The notes beneath the pieces are model-generated. The model made no database searches, was not told where the DNA came from, and worked only from the letters and a program-made list of their open reading frames with translations. A stretch of 64,000 nucleotides of DNA from Janthinobacterium sp. Marseille (lineage in GTDB: Bacteria; Pseudomonadota; Gammaproteobacteria; Burkholderiales; Burkholderiaceae_D): the NCBI RefSeq assembly GCF_000013625.1, contig NC_009659.1, positions 1,364,001-1,428,000 of the forward strand. Reading direction: 5' to 3'. A program made the translations under genes and the position numbers. This document shows, one piece after another, positions 51,517 to 60,579 of this stretch (its first letter is position 1; the number at the start of each line of letters is the position of its first letter).

Positions 51517-51545
51517 ATTATGTATCAAGAACTCTCGCTTGTCAA
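51517..51545 (-). promoter_or_regulatory. Promoter of tRNA-Asn
   Basis: Minus strand: perfect -35 TTGACA (51540-51545), 17-nt spacer, -10 CATAAT (51517-51522). An 8-bp inverted repeat AAGCGAGA/TCTCGCTT (51510-51517, 51532-51539) brackets the spacer. Confidence 0.75.
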
Positions 51546-51608
51546 AGCTTTCGCGATAAATTTCTTTGTTTTTTGCAAAAATATTTATCGCGCTTTTACT
51601 ACCAGGTA

Positions 51609-52823
51609 TTAAATGACTTTCGCGATTGCGCCAACGACGTAATCGATGTTGCGTGTGTTCAAAGCTGCGACGCAGATACGGCCAGTGTCGATAGCGTAGA
51701 TCGAGTATTCATCACGCAGGCGATTGACTTGTTCCTTGGTCAGGCCGGAGTACGAGAACATGCCGCGTTGTTGAATCACGAAGTCGAAGTTGTGTGCAGG
51801 TGCTTGCTCTTTCAGCTTCTGCACGAAGGCTTGACGCATGTCACGGATGCGTACGCGCATGCCGGCCAGTTCTTCTTCCCACAGTGCACGCAGTTCCGGT
51901 GTTGCCAGTGCTGTTGCAACGACCTGGCCGCCGTGGATAGGTGGGTTCGAGTAGTTGGTGCGGATGACGCGTTTCAATTGCGACAGGACGCGCGCTGCTT
52001 CTTCTGCGCTGACTGCAACGATGCTCAATGCGCCAACGCGTTCGCCGTACAGCGAGAACGATTTGGAGAAGGAGTTCGAAACGAATACCGGGCCGCCGGC
52101 TTCTGCGAATTGACGAACCACTTTGCCGTCGGATTCGATGCCGTCGCCAAAGCCCTGGTAAGCCATGTCGAGGAATGGAATCAGGCCGCGTTTCAATACG
52201 ACTTCAATGACTTGCGCCCATTGTGCGTCGGTCAGGTCGGCACCGGTCGGGTTGTGGCAGCAAGCGTGCAACAGGACGATGGAGCCGCTTGGGATCGATT
52301 TCAGTGTATCCAGCATGCCGGCGAAGTTCACGCCGCGGGTTGCTGCATCGTAGTATGGGTAGTTGTTAACGACGAAACCAGCCGACTCAAACAGTGCGCG
52401 GTGGTTTTCCCAGCTTGGATCGCTGATCCAGACTTGTGCGTTCGGTGCGAAGCGTTTCAGGAAGTCAGCGCCCAGTTTCAATGCGCCGGTGCCGCCGATT
52501 GCTTGCGCGGTCACTGCACGTTTTTCCTTGACTACTGCGCTATCGGCACCAAATACGAGTTCTTGCACTGCTTTATCGTAAGCAGCCAGGCCGTCGATAG
52601 GCAAGTAACCGCGTGGCGACAGTTTTTCTGCCAGCAATACTTCGGCTTTACGTACGCATTCCAACAGTGGCAACTTACCGTTGTCGTCGTTGTATACGCC
52701 GACACCAAGATTGATTTTGTTTGGATTCTTGTCAGCATTGAATGCTTCGGTAATACCAAGAATCGGGTCACGGGGCGCCATTTCGATGGCGTTGAGGAGC
52801 GAAGCAGGAAGAGGTGCGTTCAT
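51609..52823 (-). CDS. tyrB: Aromatic-amino-acid / aspartate aminotransferase
   Basis: A 404-aa PLP enzyme of class I that exchanges amino groups between aspartate or aromatic amino acids and 2-oxoglutarate. Markers: INLGVGVYNDDNGKLPLL (residues ~28-45), LHACCHNPTGADL (~190), the PLP-lysine loop SNSFSKSFSLYGERVGALS (~255) and the substrate arginine near the C-terminus in FSYSGLTKEQVNRLRDEY. TyrB/AspC cannot be told apart with certainty by reading; betaproteobacterial proteins of this type accept both. The start at 52823 gives MNAPLPASLL; upstream codons look non-coding. Confidence 0.9.
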   Translation of the reverse strand: MNAPLPASLLNAIEMAPRDPILGITEAFNADKNPNKINLGVGVYNDDNGKLPLLECVRKAEVLLAEKLSPRGYLPIDGLAAYDKAVQELVFGADSAVVKEKRAVTAQAIGGTGALKLGADFLKRFAPNAQVWISDPSWENHRALFESAGFVVNNYPYYDAATRGVNFAGMLDTLKSIPSGSIVLLHACCHNPTGADLTDAQWAQVIEVVLKRGLIPFLDMAYQGFGDGIESDGKVVRQFAEAGGPVFVSNSFSKSFSLYGERVGALSIVAVSAEEAARVLSQLKRVIRTNYSNPPIHGGQVVATALATPELRALWEEELAGMRVRIRDMRQAFVQKLKEQAPAHNFDFVIQQRGMFSYSGLTKEQVNRLRDEYSIYAIDTGRICVAALNTRNIDYVVGAIAKVI

Positions 52824-52844
52824 CGTGATAACATCAAAAGTTAG

Positions 52845-52865
52845 CTGCAAACGGTGGTGTTGCAG
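52845..52865. promoter_or_regulatory. Inverted repeat in the tyrB-uvrB intergenic region
   Basis: CTGCAA-N9-TTGCAG, 22 bp upstream of the tyrB start. It could be a regulator site for tyrB, but the protein is unknown. Confidence 0.35.
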
Positions 52866-52940
52866 ACGGGTTGTATGAAGCGCAAGGCCAAAAGTCTTGC
52901 GGAAAATGCGACTCACTATTTTACCAAAGGTCGGATTTAA

Positions 52941-55031
52941 ATGGCTGATTTATCCCAGGTTTCCAATTCCGTTGACGAAGCGAAAGTCGTTACCTTCCCG
53001 AACTCCCCGTTTCGCCTGCACCAGCCGTTCCCGCCGGCGGGGGATCAGCCGACTGCAATCGCCAAACTGGTCGAGGGTATCGAGGACGGCTTGTTTTACC
53101 AGACGCTCCTGGGCGTAACCGGCTCCGGCAAAACTTATACAGTTGCTAACGTAATCGCCCGCATGGGGCGTCCGGCCATCGTGTTTGCGCCAAACAAGAC
53201 GCTGGCGGCGCAGTTATATAGTGAATTCCGCGAGTTTTTCCCGGAAAACGCGGTCGAGTATTTCGTCAGTTACTACGATTATTACCAGCCGGAAGCCTAC
53301 GTGCCGCAGCGCGACTTGTTCATTGAGAAAGATTCTTCGATCAATGAGCATATCGAGCAAATGCGCCTGTCCTGCACCAAATCGCTGATGGAGCGGCGCG
53401 ATGTGGTGATTATTGCGACGGTTTCGGCGATTTACGGTATCGGTAACCCGAGCGAATACCATCAGATGATCCTGACCCTGCGCGCCAAGGACAAGGTCAG
53501 CCAGCGTGACGTGATTGCCCGCCTGATTGCGATGCAATACACGCGCAATGAGATTGATTTCGGCCGCGGCACCTTCCGTGTACGTGGCGACACCATCGAT
53601 ATCTTCCCGGCTGAGCATGCCGAGCTGGCGATCCGGCTTGAGATGTTCGATGACGAGATTGAAAGTTTACAACTGTTTGATCCGCTGACCGGCCGTGTCA
53701 AACAAAAGATCCCGCGCTTCACCGTTTATCCGGGTTCGCACTATGTGACGCCGCGCGCCACCGTGCTGCGCGCGATTGAAACGATCAAGGACGAGTTGCG
53801 CGAGCGCCTGGAATTCTTCCGCAAGGAAAGCAAGCTGGTTGAGGAGCAGCGCCTCGAGCAGCGTACCCGCTTTGACCTGGAAATGATGCAGGAAATCGGC
53901 TTTACCAAGGGCATCGAAAACTATTCGCGCCACCTGAGTGGTGCCAAGGCCGGTGATCCGCCGCCGACATTGGTTGATTACCTGCCGCAGGATGCGCTGA
54001 TGTTCATGGATGAGTCCCATGTACTGATGGGGCAGCTCAACGGTATGTATAACGGCGATAGGGCGCGTAAAACCAATCTGGTTGATTACGGTTTCCGCCT
54101 GCCATCGGCGCTGGACAACCGGCCGCTGCGTTTTGACGAGTTCGAAGGCAAGATGCGGCAGATGGTGTTCGTCTCGGCGACCCCGGCCGACTATGAAAAC
54201 ACACATGCCGACCAGGTGGTCGAGCAAGTGGTGCGACCGACCGGCCTGGTTGATCCATTGATCAGCGTGCGTCCGGCGTCGACCCAGGTGGATGACCTGA
54301 TGTCGGAAATCACCGACCGCGTGAAAAAAAATGAGCGCGTGCTGGTGACCACGCTGACCAAGCGCATGGCCGAACAATTGACCGAATTCCTTAGTGATAA
54401 CGGCATCAAGGTACGGTACCTGCACAGCGATATCGATACAGTGGAGCGGGTCGAGATCATTCGCGATTTGCGTCTCGGTACCTTCGATGTGCTGGTCGGG
54501 ATTAACTTGTTGCGCGAAGGCCTGGATTTGCCCGAGGTATCACTGGTGGCGATCCTGGATGCGGACAAGGAAGGCTTCCTGCGTTCCGAGCGCAGCCTGA
54601 TCCAGACCATCGGTCGTGCCGCGCGTAACCTGACTGGTATGGCTATCCTGTACGGTGACAAGGTTACCGATTCGATGCGTCGTGCGATTGACGAAACCGA
54701 GCGTCGCCGCGCCAAACAGATCGCCTTCAATACTGCGAACAACATCACGCCTATCGGCATCAAGAAGCATATCCGTGAGTTGATTGATGGCGTCTACAGT
54801 CCGCAGGAAGCGCGCCTGGAACTGCAGGTAGCGCAAGAGCATGCGAAGTATGAAGCGATGAGCGAGAAGCAGGTCAGCAAGGAAATCAAGCGTCTGGAAA
54901 AACTGATGCTGGGTCATGCGAAGAATCTGGAATTCGAAAAAGCCGCACAGGTACGCGATCAGTTGCGCATCCTGAAAGAGCAGCTTTTCGGCGCGCCCGG
55001 AGCGGATAACGTCACACCGCTGGCAGGATAA
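52941..55031 (+). CDS. uvrB: Excinuclease ABC subunit B
   Basis: Damage-verification helicase of nucleotide excision repair, 696 aa. Walker [15 protein letters not shown] lies near residue 54. The beta-hairpin that clamps DNA is [12 protein letters not shown] near 107, the DEAD-like box is FMDESHV near 354, and helicase motifs V-VI are [18 protein letters not shown] and [15 protein letters not shown] near 520-560. The UvrC-binding UVR domain is at ~645-680 ([27 protein letters not shown]). Divergent from tyrB. No clear LexA box is visible in the 117-bp gap. Confidence 0.97.
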   Translation: MADLSQVSNSVDEAKVVTFPNSPFRLHQPFPPAGDQPTAIAKLVEGIEDGLFYQTLLGVTGSGKTYTVANVIARMGRPAIVFAPNKTLAAQLYSEFREFFPENAVEYFVSYYDYYQPEAYVPQRDLFIEKDSSINEHIEQMRLSCTKSLMERRDVVIIATVSAIYGIGNPSEYHQMILTLRAKDKVSQRDVIARLIAMQYTRNEIDFGRGTFRVRGDTIDIFPAEHAELAIRLEMFDDEIESLQLFDPLTGRVKQKIPRFTVYPGSHYVTPRATVLRAIETIKDELRERLEFFRKESKLVEEQRLEQRTRFDLEMMQEIGFTKGIENYSRHLSGAKAGDPPPTLVDYLPQDALMFMDESHVLMGQLNGMYNGDRARKTNLVDYGFRLPSALDNRPLRFDEFEGKMRQMVFVSATPADYENTHADQVVEQVVRPTGLVDPLISVRPASTQVDDLMSEITDRVKKNERVLVTTLTKRMAEQLTEFLSDNGIKVRYLHSDIDTVERVEIIRDLRLGTFDVLVGINLLREGLDLPEVSLVAILDADKEGFLRSERSLIQTIGRAARNLTGMAILYGDKVTDSMRRAIDETERRRAKQIAFNTANNITPIGIKKHIRELIDGVYSPQEARLELQVAQEHAKYEAMSEKQVSKEIKRLEKLMLGHAKNLEFEKAAQVRDQLRILKEQLFGAPGADNVTPLAG

Positions 55032-55111
55032 ATAGCAGGCGATTTGCAGTTTGGTTTGTGCCGGGCGGGCTTAGGGCTACAATCGCTGCTTTCGCCTGCC
55101 TGTTTATATCC

Positions 55112-55897
55112 ATGTCGCACATAATTCCACCTTCCTTTGTAGCCATGCTGGATGCCGCCGATGCATCCTGGTGTCCTGTCCTGCTGGCCGGCCTTAATGC
55201 CGTACAAAAAGCCTCGCCGGATTACCTGCCGACACTGGCGACTGACGACTTTTTGCCCAATGCTGGTCGCCTGTTCGCTGCCTTTAGCCAGCCGCTGGCG
55301 GCTGTGCGTTATGTATTGGTGGGAGAGGGGCCTTATCCGCGGCCGGATAGCGCAACCGGGGTTTGCTTCATGGATGGTGCGGTGTCTTCGCTGTGGTCGG
55401 ACAAGGGTTTGTCGAAACAGGTCAATCGCGCCACGTCACTGCGCAATTTCATGAAGATGCTGCTGGTGGCGGATGGGCAGCTATCGATAGAGCAAACTAC
55501 CGGTGATGCGCTGGCTGGTGTGTCGCAAAAGGCGCAAGCCGCTCCTGACAGCGTGATCCAGACCTTGCCTGAGCTGCAGGACAAGCTGACTGAACACGGA
55601 TTTCTATTGCTGAATGCATCACTGGTGTTCCGTGCACATGTGGCACCGGTGAAGGATGCCAAAGCCTGGTTGCCTTTCCTGCAGACGGTATTGGCAGCCC
55701 TGGCGGATCACGCGCAGCAGGCGGGGCAGACGCCGCCGACGCTGGTTTTGTGGGGCAAGATTGCGGTGCAGCTGGAAGCTTTGCCGGAAAGTGGTCGTTT
55801 TCCGAAGAAGGTTTCAGAACATCCGTATAACCTGAGTTTTATCGGCAATGCGGTGATGCAGGAGCTGTTCGGCGCCATGCATTTACTGAAGAAATAA
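55112..55897 (+). CDS. Divergent uracil-DNA glycosylase-like protein
   Basis: A 261-aa protein of the UDG superfamily fold. VRYVLVGEGPYPRPDSATGVCF (residues ~69-90) corresponds to the family 1 water-activating motif GQDPYHGPGQAHGLCF, and SEHPYNLSFIGN near 240 to the HPSPLS loop. The Asp that activates water in Ung is replaced by Gly (GEGPY) and the Gln by Glu. LLLNASLVFRAH matches the LLLNxxLTVR strand. The protein is therefore probably not a normal uracil glycosylase; it may bind DNA without cutting or act on another base. The ATG at 55112 is favoured. It follows uvrB by 80 bp on the same strand. Confidence 0.75.
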   Translation: MSHIIPPSFVAMLDAADASWCPVLLAGLNAVQKASPDYLPTLATDDFLPNAGRLFAAFSQPLAAVRYVLVGEGPYPRPDSATGVCFMDGAVSSLWSDKGLSKQVNRATSLRNFMKMLLVADGQLSIEQTTGDALAGVSQKAQAAPDSVIQTLPELQDKLTEHGFLLLNASLVFRAHVAPVKDAKAWLPFLQTVLAALADHAQQAGQTPPTLVLWGKIAVQLEALPESGRFPKKVSEHPYNLSFIGNAVMQELFGAMHLLKK

Positions 55898-55913
55898 GCA
55901 TTCGATCCGGGTT

Positions 55914-56648
55914 TCAGATCAGGCTGAGCTGGCGCAGGTCGGCCGCTTCAGCCGTTTCCTTGGTTTCATTCGTCACAGTCGCCGTATTGGCCTGAGTCGT
56001 GGTGGCAGCCTTGCCGGTTTTTTCCGGTTTGCTTTCACGTGTCAGCAGGCGTGCAATCATCATTTCAAAGAAAGCCGGCAGTGCGTGTTGATCATCATGC
56101 GCATGGAAATGCTGGCGTATCACCATCCCATCCCACATCCCGGTCAGGAACAAGGCGGTCTGCGCCGCATCCAGCGACGCATCCATCTGTCCGCGTGCCT
56201 GTGCAATCCGTAACAGATTGGTCAGGCCCATGATCCATTCTGCTTCTATCTTGCGCAAGACAGTGCCTACACGCTTGCTGCGCATTCCCTCTGCATACAC
56301 TTCTGTCATCAGGCTGGCATCGCCACCGGCGCGATAGCGTTCGGCAAACAGGCGGGTGGTGTTGCTGAGCGCCTGCTGTATCGATTCCGCGTCACGCATC
56401 TGGATCAACATGGCACGGGTCTGGCGGCGCTCGTCTTCGACCATCGCTTCAATGATGGCTTCCTTGCCGGTGAAGTAACGATAGACCGCACCCGGGCCAA
56501 GGCCGGTTTCTGCGCAGATCTGCTGCATGGAGGTTTGGTGGAAGCCGGTTTTGCGGAAGCATTTGCCGGCGGCCCTGAGGACTTCGATTCGTTTCTTATC
56601 GGCTTTTTGGGTAGGCGATTGCGGGGTCTTGGAAATGCGTGTGGCCAT
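55914..56648 (-). CDS. TetR-family transcriptional regulator
   Basis: A 244-aa repressor. A basic N-terminal arm precedes the helix-turn-helix at residues ~20-65 (VLRAAGKCFRKTGFHQTSMQQICAETGLGPGAVYRYFTGKEAIIEAM). The C-terminal domain contains ALFLTGMWDGMVIRQHFHAH. The last ~35 residues are Thr/Glu/Lys-rich and look disordered, which is unusual. Its own promoter seems to hold a palindromic operator between -35 and -10, so autoregulation is likely. No divergent structural gene is next to it. Confidence 0.9.
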   Translation of the reverse strand: MATRISKTPQSPTQKADKKRIEVLRAAGKCFRKTGFHQTSMQQICAETGLGPGAVYRYFTGKEAIIEAMVEDERRQTRAMLIQMRDAESIQQALSNTTRLFAERYRAGGDASLMTEVYAEGMRSKRVGTVLRKIEAEWIMGLTNLLRIAQARGQMDASLDAAQTALFLTGMWDGMVIRQHFHAHDDQHALPAFFEMMIARLLTRESKPEKTGKAATTTQANTATVTNETKETAEAADLRQLSLI

Positions 56649-56691
56649 TGCTGATATTGAAACGAAGTTTCAGTTAATTAACGAGGGATCA

Positions 56692-56721
56692 ATTATAAAT
56701 TGAATATTCGTTCAAAGTCAT
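56692..56721 (-). promoter_or_regulatory. Promoter and operator of the TetR gene
   Basis: Minus strand -10 TATAAT (56692-56697), 18-nt spacer and -35 ATGACT (56716-56721). The palindrome TTGAATATTCGTTCAA (56700-56715) fills the spacer, a classic position for autorepression. Confidence 0.6.
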
Positions 56722-56803
56722 ATTTCAATGATTGGGAGCACTGTTTGGGCTTTGTTTATTCTCAAATTGAGCTGGTCAAGTCGTGAAATCCGTTAATAAT
56801 TGA

Positions 56804-56819
56804 TTGAATGGTCATTCAA
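56804..56819. promoter_or_regulatory. Second TetR operator-like palindrome
   Basis: TTGAATGGTCATTCAA is identical to the site at 56700-56715 in 13 of 16 positions, 104 bp away (about ten helical turns). Confidence 0.55.
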
Positions 56820-57083
56820 ATTTAAAGTGGAAGTTGGTTCGTGGAAGACTGGTGTGGTGACTTGATGGTGGTTTTGCGGTGCCTGGGCATGGCTTGCATC
56901 CGGCTTGACCGGCCTTATTTGCTTGTCACCATGCGGGGCGAAAGAGTGCATTTTCTTGCAATGCAATATCCGGCTTAGTGACGCCGGTCAATACCGGGAA
57001 ACTGATTAACTTATAAAATATGCTGCTGGAAATGCTGCGCGGAGAGCCTTGTTGTATATGGGCAAACCGGAAAAAGCGGGTAC

Positions 57084-57112
57084 CTGACAGAATCAGTCAA
57101 GTTTGTTATACT
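57084..57112 (+). promoter_or_regulatory. Promoter of the isc operon
   Basis: -35 CTGACA (57084-57089), 17-nt spacer, -10 TATACT (57107-57112). The following 57110-57140 (ACTTGAGTGAATCGATCAAC) has an imperfect dyad of the kind bound by IscR; autorepression by IscR is expected from the family. Confidence 0.6.
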
Positions 57113-57172
57113 TGAGTGAATCGATCAACCAATCAGGTTATTAATTTCTGTTGATCACTGGAGGCAAGATTC

Positions 57173-57646
57173 ATGCGTTTGACGACTAAAGGCCGTTTTG
57201 CTGTAACAGCAATGATTGACTTGGCATTGCGCCAGGACAATGGTCCTGTCACGCTCGCCGGAATCAGCCAACGGCAAGAGATTTCGCTATCGTATCTGGA
57301 GCAATTGTTTGGCAAATTGCGCCGTCACGAAATCGTTGAATCGGTGCGCGGACCGGGTGGTGGTTACAACCTGGCACGCCGTGCAGAAGATGTGACGGTG
57401 GCAGACATCATTATTGCCGTCGACGAGCCGCTGGATGCGACGCAATGTGGCGGCAAGGAAAACTGCCACAGCCCGGAACATGAACATGGTGGTCGTTGCA
57501 TGACCCATGACTTGTGGGCAACGCTGAACGCCAAGATGGTGGATTACCTGGATTCCGTATCCCTGAAAGATTTGGTAGACCAGCAAAAACAAAAGATTTC
57601 TGAACAATGTGTGGTGGTCGTGCATCGCAACCACGCAGCCGTTTGA
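57173..57646 (+). CDS. iscR: Iron-sulphur cluster regulator IscR
   Basis: A 157-aa Rrf2-family repressor of the isc operon. The winged helix (residues 1-65) has [19 protein letters not shown] and [39 protein letters not shown] over ~30-68. The [2Fe-2S] ligands are the three Cys and the His in [24 protein letters not shown], near residues 92-108. Cluster-loaded IscR represses the operon, so cluster demand sets expression. It is first gene of an E. coli-like isc operon; iscS follows 17 bp later. Confidence 0.97.
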   Translation: MRLTTKGRFAVTAMIDLALRQDNGPVTLAGISQRQEISLSYLEQLFGKLRRHEIVESVRGPGGGYNLARRAEDVTVADIIIAVDEPLDATQCGGKENCHSPEHEHGGRCMTHDLWATLNAKMVDYLDSVSLKDLVDQQKQKISEQCVVVVHRNHAAV

Positions 57647-57663
57647 TTATTGGAGCTAAAAAG

Positions 57664-58917
57664 ATGAATGCCCCGTTAGACAAAAGCCTGATTGATACGA
57701 TCAAGGCGCCGCATTTCCCGATTTATATGGATTATTCGGCGACTACGCCTATCGATCCGCGTGTTGCTGACAAAATGATTCCTTACCTGCGTGAGCAGTT
57801 CGGCAATCCGGCTTCGCGCAGCCATATGTATGGCTGGACGGCTGAAAAGGCAGTGGAAGATGCACGTGAACAAGTCGCGGCCCTGGTCAATGCCGATCCG
57901 CGCGAAATCATCTGGACTTCGGGCGCAACCGAAGGCAACAACCTGGCACTCAAGGGCGCTGCACAATTCTATAAAACCAAGGGCAAGCACATCATTACGG
58001 TCAAGACCGAGCACAAGGCTGTGCTGGATACCGTGCGTGAACTGGAGCGCCAGGGTTTTGAAGCAACTTACCTGCAACCGCAGGACAATGGCCTGATCAC
58101 CATCGAACAACTGGCCGAAGCGATTCGTCCGGACACAATCCTGGTCTCGGTCATGCTGGTCAACAATGAAATCGGCGTGATCCAGCCTATCGACGAAATC
58201 GGCGAGTTGTGCCGCAGCAAGGGCATCATTTTCCATTGCGACGCAGCACAGGCTACCGGCAAAGTGAAGATCGACCTGGAAAAATCCAAAGTCGACCTGA
58301 TGACATTTACCGCACACAAAACCTACGGTCCTAAAGGTATCGGTGCCTTGTATGTCCGTCGCAAACCGCGCGTCCGTATCGAAGCGCAAATGCACGGCGG
58401 TGGTCATGAACGCGGCTTGCGTTCCGGCACGCTGGCAACCCACCAGATCGTCGGCATGGGCGAGGCTTTTCGTATTGCACGCGAAGAGATGGATGAAGAA
58501 ATCGTCCGTATCAAGGGCTTGCGCGATCGTCTGGCCAAGGGCCTGATGGATATGGAAGAGGTTTATATCAATGGCGATATGGATCACCGCGTACCGCATA
58601 ACCTCAACGTCAGCTTCAACTACGTTGAAGGCGAGTCGCTGATCATGGCAATCAAGGATCTGGCTGTTTCTTCAGGTTCGGCTTGTACTTCGGCCAGTCT
58701 GGAACCATCTTATGTATTGAGGGCGCTGGGTCGCAGCGATGAATTGGCGCACAGCTCGATTCGCTTCACCTTCGGTCGCTTCACGACAGAAGAAGATGTT
58801 GATTTCACGATCAAGCTGATCAAGGAAAAAGTCAACAAGCTGCGCGAATTGTCGCCGCTGTGGGATATGTATAAAGACGGGATCGATATCAGCACGATCC
58901 AATGGGCGGCACACTAA
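57664..58917 (+). CDS. iscS: Cysteine desulfurase IscS
   Basis: A PLP enzyme that converts cysteine to alanine and hands sulphur to IscU and other acceptors. It has 417 aa, about 13 longer at the N-terminus than E. coli Isc[15 protein letters not shown] opens the domain, the PLP lysine is in [19 protein letters not shown] (~220), and the mobile catalytic cysteine is in [21 protein letters not shown] (~340). The C-terminal IscU-docking helix ends [15 protein letters not shown]. The ATG at 57664 follows GGAGC. Confidence 0.97.
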   Translation: MNAPLDKSLIDTIKAPHFPIYMDYSATTPIDPRVADKMIPYLREQFGNPASRSHMYGWTAEKAVEDAREQVAALVNADPREIIWTSGATEGNNLALKGAAQFYKTKGKHIITVKTEHKAVLDTVRELERQGFEATYLQPQDNGLITIEQLAEAIRPDTILVSVMLVNNEIGVIQPIDEIGELCRSKGIIFHCDAAQATGKVKIDLEKSKVDLMTFTAHKTYGPKGIGALYVRRKPRVRIEAQMHGGGHERGLRSGTLATHQIVGMGEAFRIAREEMDEEIVRIKGLRDRLAKGLMDMEEVYINGDMDHRVPHNLNVSFNYVEGESLIMAIKDLAVSSGSACTSASLEPSYVLRALGRSDELAHSSIRFTFGRFTTEEDVDFTIKLIKEKVNKLRELSPLWDMYKDGIDISTIQWAAH

Positions 58918-58972
58918 TATCGTTCTCGTTCCTGCCGCAGGGTGGGAATAAGGCTTAACAAGGAGTATCAAA

Positions 58973-59377
58973 ATGGCTTACTCAGACAAAGTTCTCGATC
59001 ACTACGAAAATCCACGTAACGTGGGTGCCTTCGACAAGGGTGATGAAACCATCGGTACCGGCATGGTTGGTGCGCCGGCTTGCGGCGACGTGATGAAATT
59101 GCAGATCAAGGTCGGCGCTGACGGCGTGATCCAGGATGCCAAGTTCAAAACCTACGGCTGCGGCTCGGCGATTGCTTCGTCGTCGCTGGTGACCGAATGG
59201 GTCAAGGGCAAGACACTGGACCAGGCAATGTCGATCAAAAATACACAAATCGCAGAAGAACTGGCTTTGCCGCCGGTCAAGATTCACTGCTCGATCCTGG
59301 CGGAAGACGCCATCAAGGCTGCAGTGCTGGATTACAAAACCAAGCACGGCGTAGCTGAATCGAAAGAAGCGGCTTAA
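58973..59377 (+). CDS. iscU: Iron-sulphur cluster scaffold IscU
   Basis: A 134-aa scaffold on which [2Fe-2S] clusters form from IscS sulphur. The three cluster cysteines are in GAPACGDVMKL (~37), KTYGCGSAIASSSL (~63) and LPPVKIHCSILAEDA (~106), with the assembly Asp39 equivalent next to the first Cys. LPPVK is the HscA recognition motif. AAGGAG precedes the ATG. Confidence 0.98.
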   Translation: MAYSDKVLDHYENPRNVGAFDKGDETIGTGMVGAPACGDVMKLQIKVGADGVIQDAKFKTYGCGSAIASSSLVTEWVKGKTLDQAMSIKNTQIAEELALPPVKIHCSILAEDAIKAAVLDYKTKHGVAESKEAA

Positions 59378-59452
59378 GCTTGTTAAGCGTCTGTGCAGCG
59401 TGTCCGTAAGGATGCGCGGCACAGCCAAAGACAATCTTTTTGAGCAAAGATC

Positions 59453-59776
59453 ATGGCAATTACACTGACTGAAAAAGCAGCGAAGCACATTACTCGCTAT
59501 ATGGAACGGCGCGGCAAGGGTATCGGCCTTCGTTTCGGCGTGCGCACGACCGGTTGTTCCGGCCTGGCCTACAAGCTGGAATACGTGGACGAAAGCGCCA
59601 ATGAAGATAGCGTGTTTGAATCGCATGGCATCAAGGTCTTTGTCGATCCGAAAAGCTTGCCGTATATCGATGGCACCGAGCTGGATTTTGCACGCGAAGG
59701 TTTGAATGAAGGTTTCAAATTCCGCAATCCGAATGTCAAGGATGAATGCGGTTGCGGTGAAAGCTTCCGTATTTGA
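59453..59776 (+). CDS. iscA: A-type iron-sulphur carrier IscA
   Basis: A 107-aa carrier that passes clusters or iron to apo-proteins. The conserved cysteines are in [15 protein letters not shown] (~35) and the C-terminal [11 protein letters not shown] (~99, 101). The fold pattern LTEKAAKHI...GIGLRFGV is typical. It lies 75 bp after iscU and is followed by a hairpin that may attenuate transcription before hscB. Confidence 0.97.
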   Translation: MAITLTEKAAKHITRYMERRGKGIGLRFGVRTTGCSGLAYKLEYVDESANEDSVFESHGIKVFVDPKSLPYIDGTELDFAREGLNEGFKFRNPNVKDECGCGESFRI

Positions 59777-59824
59777 TAGCTGACTGCAGGGCGCTTGCGC
59801 CCGGCGGACTACCTTTTTTGATTG

Positions 59825-59853
59825 AGCCTGTCGAATGTGCGCAGGCTTTTTTA
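59825..59853 (+). terminator. Intra-operon terminator-like hairpin between iscA and hscB
   Basis: A 6-bp stem AGCCTG/CAGGCT (59825-59830, 59842-59847) with an 11-nt loop, followed by six Ts counting the last stem base. It could reduce read-through from iscRSUA into hscBA. Confidence 0.5.
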
Positions 59854-59940
59854 TTGAATAAACCGGATATTCCCTGAGTATTCGATGATGCGATGATGCT
59901 TGCATCGCCCTAAAAGCCAGCCGATAGCCAGCGCACAAGA

Positions 59941-60456
59941 ATGCAAAACCACTTCGATCTCTTCCATCTGCCGCAGCGCTTTGCCATAGACCTGAAGGCG
60001 TTGGACGGCGCTTACCACAGTGTGCAAAACCAGGTCCATCCGGACAAGTTCGCACACGCATCAGATGCCGAGAAGCGCGTCGCGATGCAATGGGCAACGC
60101 GCGCCAATGAAGCCTACCTGACACTGAAGAGCCCGTTCAAGCGCGCCGCCTACCTGTGCGAATTGAATGGCGTCGATTTGCAAGTCGAATCGAATACCGC
60201 GATGCCGGTCGAATTCCTGATGCAGCAAATGGAATGGCGTGAAGCGCTGGACGATGCGCGCGCGCACAAAAGCCGCGACGAGCTGGATGAACTTGATAAT
60301 GCGATCCGTGCCGCGCGCAAAAGTACGGTGGCCGAGATTGGCGGTTTGCTGGATGCAGATGATTTTACGCAGGCGGCCGGATTGGTACGCCAGCTGATGT
60401 TCCTGGAAAAGTTTTCTGAAGAAGTTTCTTATGCATTGGATGCCTTGCCGGACTGA
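59941..60456 (+). CDS. hscB: Fe-S cluster co-chaperone HscB
   Basis: A 171-aa J-protein that delivers IscU to HscA and stimulates its ATPase. The J-domain (residues 1-75) keeps the HPD triad in NQVHPDKFAHASD and WATRANEAYLTLKSPFKRAAYLCEL. The C-terminal IscU-binding three-helix bundle (~90-171) contains FLMQQMEWREAL. The ATG at 59941 begins MQNHFDLFHLP, the HscB N-terminus. It lies 164 bp after iscA. Confidence 0.96.
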   Translation: MQNHFDLFHLPQRFAIDLKALDGAYHSVQNQVHPDKFAHASDAEKRVAMQWATRANEAYLTLKSPFKRAAYLCELNGVDLQVESNTAMPVEFLMQQMEWREALDDARAHKSRDELDELDNAIRAARKSTVAEIGGLLDADDFTQAAGLVRQLMFLEKFSEEVSYALDALPD

Positions 60457-60579
60457 TTTGGCGGTGTCGATGTATAGCAAAACCGATTAATGCGCGGCTA
60501 ATGTTTGATGCAAACACGCGCTAACAATGATGGCCGCTGTATGGCGATCATTTCATCTTGAGATAAGTTACAAACGAAT

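Larger units (their letters stand above)
56649..57172. other. 524-bp intergenic region between a TetR gene and iscR
   Basis: The region contains the TetR promoter/operator pair (56692-56721), a second operator-like palindrome (56804-56819) and the isc promoter (57084-57112). Between 56830 and 57060 I see no gene, hairpin terminator or clear signal; any small RNA there would be undetected by reading. Confidence 0.5.
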
